Positions 46,023 through 54,554 of a DNA stretch of 62,357 bases are shown here, one piece after another (position 1 is the first letter of the stretch; each line of letters starts with the position of its first letter). The position numbers and the translations under genes are program-made. The stretch lies in the NCBI GenBank assembly GCA_947367375.1, contig CANBDZ010000002.1, positions 1-62,357 on the forward strand, read 5' to 3'. Below the pieces are notes generated by a model, which did not search any database, was not told the origin of the DNA, and was given only the letters and a program-made list of their open reading frames with translations. The stretch comes from an uncultured Bacteroidales bacterium. GTDB taxonomy: Bacteria > Bacteroidota > Bacteroidia > Bacteroidales > UBA932.

Positions 46023-46789
46023 ATTTTATAAAGTTCATCCAAGAAATTTATCTGCATAGAGCCGTTCCCGCGAGAGTATGCAGCTGCTCTTTCGCCTGCA
46101 AGGCTCATCAGCGCCATGGCAGCCGTTGCGGCGACCATACGGTCCGCAACAACGGCCGCGCAGGCGCCAACGATTGCAGTAGCGGTACAGCCCATTCCTG
46201 TGACAGATGTCATGACAGGGCTACCGCCTTCTACTGTGTAAACTTCGGATCCGTTGGTGATATAATCTGTTTCTCCGCTGATGACAATCACAGCTCCTGT
46301 GTCTTCTGCCAGCCTTTTTGCCGACTCAAGTGCATCATCGCTGGAAGCGCTGCTGTCCACGCCCTTGCTCTTTACACTTGCATCCACGAGGGCCATTATC
46401 TCGCTTGCATTGCCCCTGATGATGTCCGGATGGCATTCTTCTATGATCTTCATCGCAGCTGCTGTACGCTGGCTTGTAGCGCCGGCTCCGACCGGATCAA
46501 GAACTATAGGAGTTCCTCTGCGATGAGCAGCCTTACCTGCAGCAAGCATACCCTCGATCCATTTGTCGTCGAGAGTGCCGATGTTGATGACCAAAGCGCC
46601 GGCAATGGCAGTCATCTCCTCCATCTCGCTGACCCAATGAGCCATGACAGGAGACGCGCCAACAGCCAGGAGGGCATTGGCAGAATTGTTCATTACTACA
46701 TAGTTGGTGATGTTGTGCACGAGAGGGCTCTTGGTCCTCAGAGCGGTGATGACCGCAGAAAGCACATCAGAAGGAATTGTGGTCTTCAT
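46010..46789 (-). CDS. thiM: hydroxyethylthiazole kinase
   Basis: LVHNITNYVVMNNSANALLAVGASPVMAH; VLDPVGAGATS; VTGMGCTATAIVGA. Confidence 0.95.
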   Translation of the reverse strand: MKTTIPSDVLSAVITALRTKSPLVHNITNYVVMNNSANALLAVGASPVMAHWVSEMEEMTAIAGALVINIGTLDDKWIEGMLAAGKAAHRRGTPIVLDPVGAGATSQRTAAAMKIIEECHPDIIRGNASEIMALVDASVKSKGVDSSASSDDALESAKRLAEDTGAVIVISGETDYITNGSEVYTVEGGSPVMTSVTGMGCTATAIVGACAAVVADRMVAATAAMALMSLAGERAAAYSRGNGSMQINFLDELYKICHE

Positions 46790-46854
46790 TGTTTACAGTT
46801 CTTGTACAACCCAGAGAGAACGGCCCGATTCAAGCCGACGAACAATGAATACCA

Positions 46855-46938
46855 TACCGTTTCCCTGCGCTGTCATTATACATATCAGGTTCATAGGGTA
46901 TAATCTCAGCCGAGCCACAAGTGCCCAGCACCCCTAAC
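46855..46938 (-). promoter_or_regulatory. TPP riboswitch (THI element)
   Basis: Minus strand TTAGGGGTGCT...GGCTGAGATTATACCCTATGAACCTGATATGTATAATGACAGCGCAGGGAAACGG; leader of thiM. Confidence 0.95.
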
Positions 46939-46945
46939 AGCATTG

Positions 46946-46953
46946 CAAATATA
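46946..46953 (-). promoter_or_regulatory. -7 box TATATTTG of the thi operon
   Basis: Minus-strand TAnnTTTG ending ~8 nt upstream of the riboswitch 5' end. Confidence 0.65.
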
Positions 46954-46964
46954 TGAAAATATCT

Positions 46965-46972
46965 TAAATTTG
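46965..46972 (+). promoter_or_regulatory. -7 box TAAATTTG of the DUF4252 gene
   Basis: TAnnTTTG 26 bp upstream of ATG 46999. Confidence 0.55.
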
Positions 46973-46998
46973 TGTCGGACCAAACCCATAATATATAT

Positions 46999-47481
46999 AT
47001 GAACCGTTTCCTGATTAAGATCACAATGCTCCTGGCATTGTTTACAATGTCATTTTCGACAACTACTGCACAGAATTCAGCTAAGGTGGAAAGCACCTTC
47101 AAGGAAATCATGAAGAAATATGAAGGCACCGAGGGTGTGGAATGTGTTTCTGTGGTCAAAGGACAGGGACTGGACCTTATCAAAGCGATGCTCAGAAAAG
47201 AGTTGGGACGTTCATTCATGAAAGGAGTGACAAGCATCAACATCGTTGAGTACGGCGAGGCATCTGAAGAGACTTGTGCGTCATTACGCAAGGACCTTGA
47301 TGTGTTTATGTCACTGCTGAACGAATTCGAAGTCGGCGAAGAAATGGAGTTTGCAGACAATGACTATTTAAGATGTTTCGCTGACGATTCAGAAGATGTT
47401 CTCTCCGATTTTGTGATCGCCATGGAGCACGGAGAAGTGAAGATGCTTATGTATATGGCAGGAGAAATCCGTCTTGAATAA
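46999..47481 (+). CDS. DUF4252-like secreted protein
   Basis: Signal peptide then EVEFADNDY-type acidic small protein ([38 protein letters not shown]). Confidence 0.7.
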   Translation: MNRFLIKITMLLALFTMSFSTTTAQNSAKVESTFKEIMKKYEGTEGVECVSVVKGQGLDLIKAMLRKELGRSFMKGVTSINIVEYGEASEETCASLRKDLDVFMSLLNEFEVGEEMEFADNDYLRCFADDSEDVLSDFVIAMEHGEVKMLMYMAGEIRLE

Positions 47482-47487
47482 AAAGAT

Positions 47488-47698
47488 ATGAGAAAATAGG
47501 TGTACTTAAATATATAGAAGAAGCCGGCATACCTATCGACTACATCGCCGGCACAAGCATGGGCTCGATTGTAGGCGGAATGTACGCTCTGGGGTACATT
47601 CAATCGACACAAAAATGGGTCCTCTTAACTTCGACATCAGCTCGTCAAACATCTCCAGAAATGTAAATCTCTACTTTAGCCTTGGATACTATTTCTAG
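47488..47698 (+). pseudogene. patatin-like phospholipase remnant with large internal deletion
   Basis: Frame 47493: [35 protein letters not shown]; frame 47615: [27 protein letters not shown]-stop. Confidence 0.85.
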
Positions 47699-47704
47699 TT
47701 TTCG

Positions 47705-47712
47705 TATATTTG
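47705..47712 (+). promoter_or_regulatory. -7 box TATATTTG
   Basis: TAnnTTTG 31 bp upstream of ATG 47744. Confidence 0.55.
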
Positions 47713-47743
47713 TTGGATGTACTAAACCAGCAAATTATAATCT

Positions 47744-48877
47744 ATGGCTATTCAAATCAAAACTGTAAACTGTAAAAGAGATCTCAAAACCTTCGTAAGA
47801 TTCGCCAACAAGATGTATAAGGGTAATCCTTATTATGTCCCATCAATGCCACTTGACGATCTCAACACACTTTCTCCAGACAAGAACGCAGCATTCGAAT
47901 TCAGCAAAGCGGAATGCTATCTCGCATATAAGGACGGCAAAGTAGTCGGAAGAGTTGCCGCTATCATCAACGACAAGGCAAATGCTGCCTGGAATGTGAA
48001 CCAGGTACGTTTCGGCTGGTTTGACTTCATCGATGACTTAGAGGTGTCTGAGGCACTTCTTAATGCAGTGACTGAGTTCGGTAAGAAGCACGGTATGACT
48101 CAGGTAGTCGGTCCTCTCGGATTCACCGATTTCGATCCGGAAGGAATGCTCGTTGAAGGTTTCGACAGATTGAGCACAATGGCTCTTATCTACAATCACC
48201 CTTATTATCCGGAGCATATGGTGAAGCACGGCTACACCAAGGAAACCGGCTGGGTCGAGTATAGGATCACATTACCTGATCAAGTCTCAGAGAAACATCT
48301 GCGAGTGGCAGAATTCATTACAGAGAGATATGGTCTCAAAGTCGTAAAGAAGACAAAACGACAGATCAACAGAGAGAGATACGGCCAGAAGCTGTTCCAG
48401 CTCATCAATGAGACCTATTGCGTTCTTTACGGATATTCCCTTCTTTCTGAGAAACAGATCGACCAGTTCGTTGACGTCTATCTCGGAGTCATCGACACAG
48501 AGATGCTTACATTCGTCGAGGATGCAAACGGCGAACTCATCGGAGCTGGTATCACTATGCCTTCGATTGCAAAGGCACTCCAGAAATGTAATGGAGAGAT
48601 CATCCCGTTCGGATGGTATCACCTCTTGAAGACCATGTACTGGAAGAAGCCTGACACACTCGAACTTCTCCTTATCGGAGTGAAGCCGGAGTGGCAGAAC
48701 AAAGGTGTTAATTCGCTTGTGTTTGTGGACCTTCTGAAGAGATTGAAAAGAATGGGCTTCAAATATGCCGAGACCAATGCAAACCTTGAGACCAACACCA
48801 AAGTGCAGGCTATGTGGGCTTCATTCGAGAAGGAACAGCATAAGAAGCGCTGGGTCTTCGGCAAGGAAATAGAATAA
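47744..48877 (+). CDS. GNAT-fold N-acetyltransferase-like protein
   Basis: AECYLAYKDGKVVGRVAAIINDKAN; LLLIGVKPEWQNKGVNSLVF. Confidence 0.75.
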   Translation: MAIQIKTVNCKRDLKTFVRFANKMYKGNPYYVPSMPLDDLNTLSPDKNAAFEFSKAECYLAYKDGKVVGRVAAIINDKANAAWNVNQVRFGWFDFIDDLEVSEALLNAVTEFGKKHGMTQVVGPLGFTDFDPEGMLVEGFDRLSTMALIYNHPYYPEHMVKHGYTKETGWVEYRITLPDQVSEKHLRVAEFITERYGLKVVKKTKRQINRERYGQKLFQLINETYCVLYGYSLLSEKQIDQFVDVYLGVIDTEMLTFVEDANGELIGAGITMPSIAKALQKCNGEIIPFGWYHLLKTMYWKKPDTLELLLIGVKPEWQNKGVNSLVFVDLLKRLKRMGFKYAETNANLETNTKVQAMWASFEKEQHKKRWVFGKEIE

Positions 48878-48890
48878 ATCACATATAATC

Positions 48891-50087
48891 ATGTCTGGTC
48901 AAAGTAATCTTGGCCCAATACAGAAGGTGGTTGTTGGTGCCCAGTTCCTGTTTGTGGCTTTCGGAGCTACGGTACTCGTTCCCCTACTCATAGGTCTCGA
49001 TCCTTCCGTAGCCCTTCTGGCAGCAGGAGTTGGAACTCTGATCTTTCACGCAGTAACCAAAGGAAAGGTCCCGATCTTTCTGGGCAGCAGCTTTGCCTTC
49101 ATCGCTCCGATCATCAAGGCTACGGAGCTCTATGGTCTGCCAGGAACTTTGTTCGGACTGATAGGTGTAGGACTTGTTTACGGGCTGATGAGCCTTCTGA
49201 TACGTCTCCGCGGCGTCGGCTTCATTTCCCGCCTCTTCCCTCCTGTAGTCATCGGTCCGGTGATTATGCTTATCGGACTTTCTTTGGCCAGCACTGGAGT
49301 AGATATGGCAAAGACCAATTGGGCACTTGCCATCATATCACTTCTTACAACAGTTGTCATCACGCTTTTCGGCAAAGGCCTGCTGAAGCTCATCCCTATA
49401 TTTGCTGGAATCGTCGTAGGCTATGTTATTTCCATAATACTGGGCCACGTAGACTTCCAACCCGTCCTTGACGCAAAGTGGTTTGCTCTTCCGGCATTCG
49501 TACGACCTGAGTTGTGCTGGGAAGCAATCATATTCATGATTCCTGTTGCAATAGCGCCAGTCATCGAGCACATCGGTGACGTCTATGCAATCAACGAAGT
49601 CACAGGAAAGGACTATGTGATGGATCCTGGTCTGCACCGCACAATGCTCGGCGACGGACTTGCCTGCATCGCTTCATCAATCATCGGAGGACCTCCTGTG
49701 ACAACATACTCAGAGGTGACAGGCGCCGTCTCACTCACAAAGATCGCAGACCCGGCAGTAATCCGTATCGCAGCAGTATTCGGCATCCTCTTCTCTATCC
49801 TCGGAAAGGTCAGCGCCCTGCTCAAAACCATCCCTGAAGCAGTTCTCGGAGGCATTATGCTCCTCCTTTTCGGAACCATCGCCTCTGTCGGAGTAAACAC
49901 TCTGGTCAAGAACAAGGTTGACCTTGGAGACACACGCAACCTCGTGATAGCCTCCCTTATCCTTACTACCGGCATCGGTGGAGCGGAAATGACAATCGGG
50001 GCCATCACAATAGGAGGTATAGGCCTTGCAGCCCTTGTCGGCGTCCTCCTGAACCTGATCATCCCACAGAAAAAGCACGTTGAATAA
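48891..50087 (+). CDS. uracil permease (NCS2 family, UraA-like)
   Basis: VVGAQFLFVAFGATVLVPLLIGLDPSVALLAAGVGTL; IAPVIEHIGDVYAI; GGPPVTTYSEVTGAV. Confidence 0.93.
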   Translation: MSGQSNLGPIQKVVVGAQFLFVAFGATVLVPLLIGLDPSVALLAAGVGTLIFHAVTKGKVPIFLGSSFAFIAPIIKATELYGLPGTLFGLIGVGLVYGLMSLLIRLRGVGFISRLFPPVVIGPVIMLIGLSLASTGVDMAKTNWALAIISLLTTVVITLFGKGLLKLIPIFAGIVVGYVISIILGHVDFQPVLDAKWFALPAFVRPELCWEAIIFMIPVAIAPVIEHIGDVYAINEVTGKDYVMDPGLHRTMLGDGLACIASSIIGGPPVTTYSEVTGAVSLTKIADPAVIRIAAVFGILFSILGKVSALLKTIPEAVLGGIMLLLFGTIASVGVNTLVKNKVDLGDTRNLVIASLILTTGIGGAEMTIGAITIGGIGLAALVGVLLNLIIPQKKHVE

Positions 50088-50104
50088 CCAACGTGTTTTC
50101 TTTT
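50076..50104 (+). terminator. intrinsic terminator spanning the uracil permease stop codon
   Basis: CACGTTG-AATAAC-CAACGTG-TTTTCTTTT. Confidence 0.8.
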
Positions 50105-50165
50105 ATATAAAAGTATGTAATAATATACTTGTTTACACTTTAACAATACACGATATTCAAACAGC

Positions 50166-50190
50166 GTCATCCCCGGCTTGACCGGAGATC
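50166..50190 (-). repeat. dispersed hairpin repeat
   Basis: gtcatccccggcttgaccggagatc. Confidence 0.75.
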
Positions 50191-50322
50191 TCAGAACCAC
50201 TGTGTCATTTCCAAGGCCATAATCGACACAGAGGTCGCTAAACACACTGTTTAATATTGAATTTGCAGACCACTGTATCATATTTCTACCCAAAAACGTC
50301 ACAGAGGTCAACACTTGATGCA

Positions 50323-50358
50323 GCGACGCAGGGTTTTAAGCCGAAAACCGTGCGTCGC
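50323..50358. repeat. inverted repeat GCGACGCAGGGTTTT-6nt-AAAACCGTGCGTCGC
   Basis: 15-bp arms with one mismatch; related to 19971-20008. Confidence 0.75.
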
Positions 50359-50406
50359 GTACTGATTCCACTGCATAGAGAAGGTTATAGCTGGGATAGG
50401 AATAGA

Positions 50407-50433
50407 GATGGCCGGTTGGGACCGGCCATGACG
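50407..50433 (+). repeat. dispersed hairpin repeat
   Basis: gatggccggttgggaccggccatgacg. Confidence 0.8.
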
Positions 50434-50470
50434 CAGTTATTCAGCTGTGTATAAAGCTATATTTCCAGAA

Positions 50471-51022
50471 CTAACTCAGCTGGTACTTGGTTCTTATGTA
50501 TTTTATGAGGATGGTTCCTGTGATCTGCTCGGATTTTTCGGGGGCGGTCAGGATGTGCAAGGTTACTTTTGTGCGGAGAGTGATTTCCCCGTAACCGGAT
50601 TGGGTGAATTCTGAGCCGTCGTCAGGGAGTTCGAATTCGAGGTGGGATTCGTTGCCCTCAATGACTGCCTTTATCTTAAAGTTGTAATTCAAATGTCTTC
50701 TGCCAAGGCTCGGACGGCCATTCCACTCTGCTGAAGAATCCACAACATATGGTATGGTGAGCTGTCCACTTTCATTTCCGACATTCGACCAGCCCGGACC
50801 TCCTGAAGAGATGCTGTTCCATTCTGCATAATAGTCGAAGGATGCCTGGCCGTCACCGTTGATGTCTATAGGTTCAGCTTCTTCCCAGACTGCCGATTCA
50901 ATCTCGTAAGTGCCTCTTATTGTGTCATAAGCCTTTTCCTGAAGATCTTCGACCCAGACCTTCTCACAGGAAAACAGAGGCGACAGACATATGATCAATA
51001 TTGATAACTTTCTCATATTCAA
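50471..51022 (-). CDS. hypothetical lipoprotein
   Basis: MRKLSILIICLSPLFSCEKVW lipobox; ATGA overlap with upstream gene. Confidence 0.6.
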   Translation of the reverse strand: MNMRKLSILIICLSPLFSCEKVWVEDLQEKAYDTIRGTYEIESAVWEEAEPIDINGDGQASFDYYAEWNSISSGGPGWSNVGNESGQLTIPYVVDSSAEWNGRPSLGRRHLNYNFKIKAVIEGNESHLEFELPDDGSEFTQSGYGEITLRTKVTLHILTAPEKSEQITGTILIKYIRTKYQLS

Positions 51023-52071
51023 TCTATTCTAAACCATCCAGACTCGTATGACGACATTGCGCCGAACACTCCGAGTCCACCTTTGACATTTGTGTAGGTG
51101 TATGTCACCGGACTGAATCCCAGATGAACAGGAATGTCAGACCAATCCATTATATATCTTGCCTTGAATGAGTGGTACATCTCAGGTGAAAGCCGGAACA
51201 CCTTGACATTGTATTCTCGCGTTTCATATATTTCATATTTTACCCTTTTGTCTGTCTCTGTAATCGGATCAAATATATATCCATAGTTGGCAGCTACCAT
51301 ATATTTATTATGTGGTTTGACATACACCTCACCTATCACATTTCCATCACTGACAGACGGAGCCATACATCTCATCTCCCCTCCTTCAAAAGACACGAAG
51401 ACCTCTTCCTCGGATGAGGATATTCCTATACCCTCAGAAGACTCTCCATTTACATACAGGTCATCTACTTCAACCAGGTCTTGTTTTGCCTTATATGCTT
51501 CCCAGACATCATCAGGTACCCAACCTGTGGTGTCGTGCACGATCCTCTTGCAGACCTGGACGCCGAAATATGCCTCCTTATCCAGTCTGTCAGATGTAGT
51601 GATCTGAAATTCACGAAGTTCACGTGGTTCTGATGACAACTGATAAGGATCTTCTACCTTATGGACTGTAGCAAGTCTGGATTTGATCACCACATCAGAG
51701 ATCTGCTGAGGGACTGAAGTAACAGCCTCCACAGAAGGCACTCCTTTGGCCGCAGCTGCAAGTCTGAGCTTCTGTCCGGGGCTGACCTTCTCTGTAAGAA
51801 TATAAGAGACTCCCCCATCGGATTCATAGTCCATATCTCTTTCAAGTCCTACAGGCTTTCCGTCAGCCTCAAGATAGACCGAAACATTCTCAGCCGAGGT
51901 TCTTTCTTCGCCGTAGGCCGGCTGACTTATCCTGATGTTGATCCTGTCTCCCTCAGCACGGCCGATAAGAGACTCTATGAATATCCTTCCGTCAGCGTCC
52001 ACCGGGAAATCAACTTCCCTTTCGCACGAAACCAGCAGAAGAAGCAGTAATATATATGTAATTTTCTTCAT
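51019..52071 (-). CDS. DUF4249-family lipoprotein
   Basis: LLLLVSCEREVDFPVDADGRIFIESLIG; YHSFKARYIMDWSD; GLGVFGA. Confidence 0.75.
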   Translation of the reverse strand: MKKITYILLLLLLVSCEREVDFPVDADGRIFIESLIGRAEGDRINIRISQPAYGEERTSAENVSVYLEADGKPVGLERDMDYESDGGVSYILTEKVSPGQKLRLAAAAKGVPSVEAVTSVPQQISDVVIKSRLATVHKVEDPYQLSSEPRELREFQITTSDRLDKEAYFGVQVCKRIVHDTTGWVPDDVWEAYKAKQDLVEVDDLYVNGESSEGIGISSSEEEVFVSFEGGEMRCMAPSVSDGNVIGEVYVKPHNKYMVAANYGYIFDPITETDKRVKYEIYETREYNVKVFRLSPEMYHSFKARYIMDWSDIPVHLGFSPVTYTYTNVKGGLGVFGAMSSYESGWFRID

Positions 52072-52074
52072 AGC

Positions 52075-54543
52075 TTAGAACCTTAATGTGTAATTGAATG
52101 ACGGGATGACGGGAATGGCTGCAGCCTCGACAAACTTCAGTTTGTACTCATTGCTGTCCGAAGGCTTGTAGTAATCCAGCATTGAGAACAATGGATTCAT
52201 CCTGCAGTAGGCGTTGTACAAGGTAAGATTCCATATGCTTTCATTGCCTCGTTTCGTAGTCCTATGGAAATTGAATCCAAGGTCAAGTCTGTGATAATCA
52301 GACAGCTTATAATTATATGGGCTTGTGTAATATGTCTGTCCATCAAGTGTCTGTGTAGGAACTGTAGTTCTGTCTCCGGTGTGATAGTGCCATCCGAGAT
52401 ACATCTCGAACCGGTCACTGAACTTTCGTGTTGCAGTCAGCGTAAACTTATGTCTGTTGTCATTACGTGCAGGATACCAGTCGTGCCATATGCCTTCGAA
52501 GTATCTCTCAGTCCAGGATAAGGTGTAATATGCCGCTATGTCCATATTCCCTGTCCGCCAGCGTCCTTCCACCTCTGCTCCGTACGAGCGTCCCTTACCG
52601 GCGATAAGCTCGTTCTCCCAATTCCACAGATCCGGGAAGACCCCATCAATGCCGCAATATTCATAAAGATCGCTCATCGTCTTCCAATATCCTTCAATAT
52701 TGAAATTCAGATTATTTGGAAGATTCAGGTATATACCGCCGGCCACCTGCTTCGACCTCATAGGAGCGACTTTCGAGCTTGAAGGCACCCACGTAGCCAT
52801 CGGTATATCAAGATAATTGGCACGAAGCAGATGTACGGCCTGACTCATTTCCGTATATGAAAGTTTAAGTGCCGTCATCGGGCTGAGCTGCAGCCTCAAT
52901 GCGGCGCGGGGTTCAAACGAATGATGAGTGTATCCACCCTGGGTGAAACAGTTATATCTCAAACCAAGATTGGCCTTGAACCAGCTTACTGGGGAGATCT
53001 CGTCAGAAAGATAAGCGGACATCTCTGAGGCATTATAGCCGTTTGAGAAGGAGTCGTTTTCAGAATATTTCAACTGACCATTGACCATCTTGAGATTGGA
53101 GTATTCCCTCTCTGTCCGGAAAAGATGACCGACAAATGAAAGTCCGGTGTTGATGTGATGGTACTCTGAAGGCATCCAGTCCAGCTCCGCCTTGCTTCCT
53201 ATGTCGTGCATATCTGAATAATTCCTGTCAGTATTAGTCAGATCGGTAAAATCAGGCGCATAGGAGTTCATCTTCCATTTATCCGCGATCATACCGACTC
53301 CTGAATTCGTTCTCACATAATACATAACAGTGTTCAGGTGAAGATTGTCAGAGAACTTCCTGTCCCAATTCAGACTTGTCAGGACATTTCCCCATCTCAC
53401 ATCCATATTATAGCCCGAGTATCCAGTATATCTTGTCCCCTCCCAATACTTGACCATCAGATCCTTCCATTTGTAAGTGACTTTGTCAGTACCGGCATAC
53501 ACATTGAGTGACAGGCGGTTGTCTTTGTCAAAAAGATGAGTCACCGACGCATTGAAATCCGTCATTCCATAGTTCATCCGGCCTGTATCGCCATACGGAG
53601 TCGTCATATTATATATGGCATTGAGTGGAATTGTAATGACGTCGAACCAGCTTCGCCTTACGGCCACATTGAATGAAGTCCTGCCGGGGACAATCGGTCC
53701 TTCGAATTGAAGTCCTCCGTTCAGGAGGCCGATGTTGAAGGATCCGTGAAACTCATTCATATCACCCTGTCTTGTAGTGACATCTACAACTGATGACAAC
53801 TTTCCTCCATAGCGTGAGGGGAATCCGCTTTTATAGAAATCAATGTTGTCTACCACTTCTGTGTTGAATGATGAGATAAGTCCCAGCATATGGCTCACCT
53901 GATAAAGCGGAACGCCGTCTATCAGGAAGAGGTTGTCGGTTCCGTCTCCTCCGTGCACATACAGTCCGGAAAGAAGTTCAGTGCCTCCTGAGACTCCTGC
54001 CTGATTCTGGATCTCCTTGATCAGGTCAGGTGATCCCAGCACGGCATAGCCTTTCCTGAATCGGCTGCCGTCAATAGCCGTCAGACCAGTCTGAGTGGCA
54101 TTATGCCTGCGGTTGATGTAAGCTGTAATGCTGGACTCATCCAGGGTGTCGTGCTGCTCTTCGATGAAGATGGTGTAGTCCTTCGGCTTCCTTCTCTTGT
54201 CTGCCTGGGTGAGGACTATATATTTCTTCATTATCTCGTACTCGATGTCGGTGCCTTTGAAGAGGGTTTCAAGGCAAAGTTCGAGGGATGACCGATCGGA
54301 GTCGGGAGTGACGGTACTACGTTTGTCGGCGATCATATCGGCAACAGGCCTGCCGGAATATGGGATGTTGAGATCAATCGAAGAGTCAAAGACAAAGTTG
54401 ACTCCGAATTTCTCGTGGATGACTTCCATTTCGGATCTGATAGTCCTCGGCTGCTGCTTTATCCGGGCTTTTGCCTCAGGCTGAGCTACAACTGATGAAG
54501 CCATCATTATAATGGTTGCAATATATAACAATATGTGTCTCAT
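52075..54543 (-). CDS. TonB-dependent receptor with N-terminal STN domain (copy 2)
   Basis: VNFVFDSSIDLNIPYSG...LELCLETLFKGTDIEYEI (STN); ELLSGLYVHGGDGTDNLFLIDGVPLY plug; C-terminal SFNYTLRF. Confidence 0.9.
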   Translation of the reverse strand: MRHILLYIATIIMMASSVVAQPEAKARIKQQPRTIRSEMEVIHEKFGVNFVFDSSIDLNIPYSGRPVADMIADKRSTVTPDSDRSSLELCLETLFKGTDIEYEIMKKYIVLTQADKRRKPKDYTIFIEEQHDTLDESSITAYINRRHNATQTGLTAIDGSRFRKGYAVLGSPDLIKEIQNQAGVSGGTELLSGLYVHGGDGTDNLFLIDGVPLYQVSHMLGLISSFNTEVVDNIDFYKSGFPSRYGGKLSSVVDVTTRQGDMNEFHGSFNIGLLNGGLQFEGPIVPGRTSFNVAVRRSWFDVITIPLNAIYNMTTPYGDTGRMNYGMTDFNASVTHLFDKDNRLSLNVYAGTDKVTYKWKDLMVKYWEGTRYTGYSGYNMDVRWGNVLTSLNWDRKFSDNLHLNTVMYYVRTNSGVGMIADKWKMNSYAPDFTDLTNTDRNYSDMHDIGSKAELDWMPSEYHHINTGLSFVGHLFRTEREYSNLKMVNGQLKYSENDSFSNGYNASEMSAYLSDEISPVSWFKANLGLRYNCFTQGGYTHHSFEPRAALRLQLSPMTALKLSYTEMSQAVHLLRANYLDIPMATWVPSSSKVAPMRSKQVAGGIYLNLPNNLNFNIEGYWKTMSDLYEYCGIDGVFPDLWNWENELIAGKGRSYGAEVEGRWRTGNMDIAAYYTLSWTERYFEGIWHDWYPARNDNRHKFTLTATRKFSDRFEMYLGWHYHTGDRTTVPTQTLDGQTYYTSPYNYKLSDYHRLDLGFNFHRTTKRGNESIWNLTLYNAYCRMNPLFSMLDYYKPSDSNEYKLKFVEAAAIPVIPSFNYTLRF

Positions 54544-54554
54544 CGAGATGTCGT

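Noticed and set aside
42882-46789. Complete de novo thiamine synthesis operon
   Set aside because: Only kinases, ThiE-TenA and ThiM found; no thiC/G/S/F/H in the window.
46016-46903. 295-aa plus-strand ORF antisense to thiM
   Set aside because: Fully overlaps a clear thiM gene and the TPP riboswitch; composition is a reverse-strand artefact.
46830-47360. 176-aa minus-strand ORF covering the riboswitch and DUF4252 gene
   Set aside because: Overlaps a well-supported riboswitch and the opposite-strand CDS; no recognisable domain.
49613-50314. 233-aa minus-strand ORF over the uracil permease 3' end
   Set aside because: Antisense to a well-supported NCS2 permease and its terminator.
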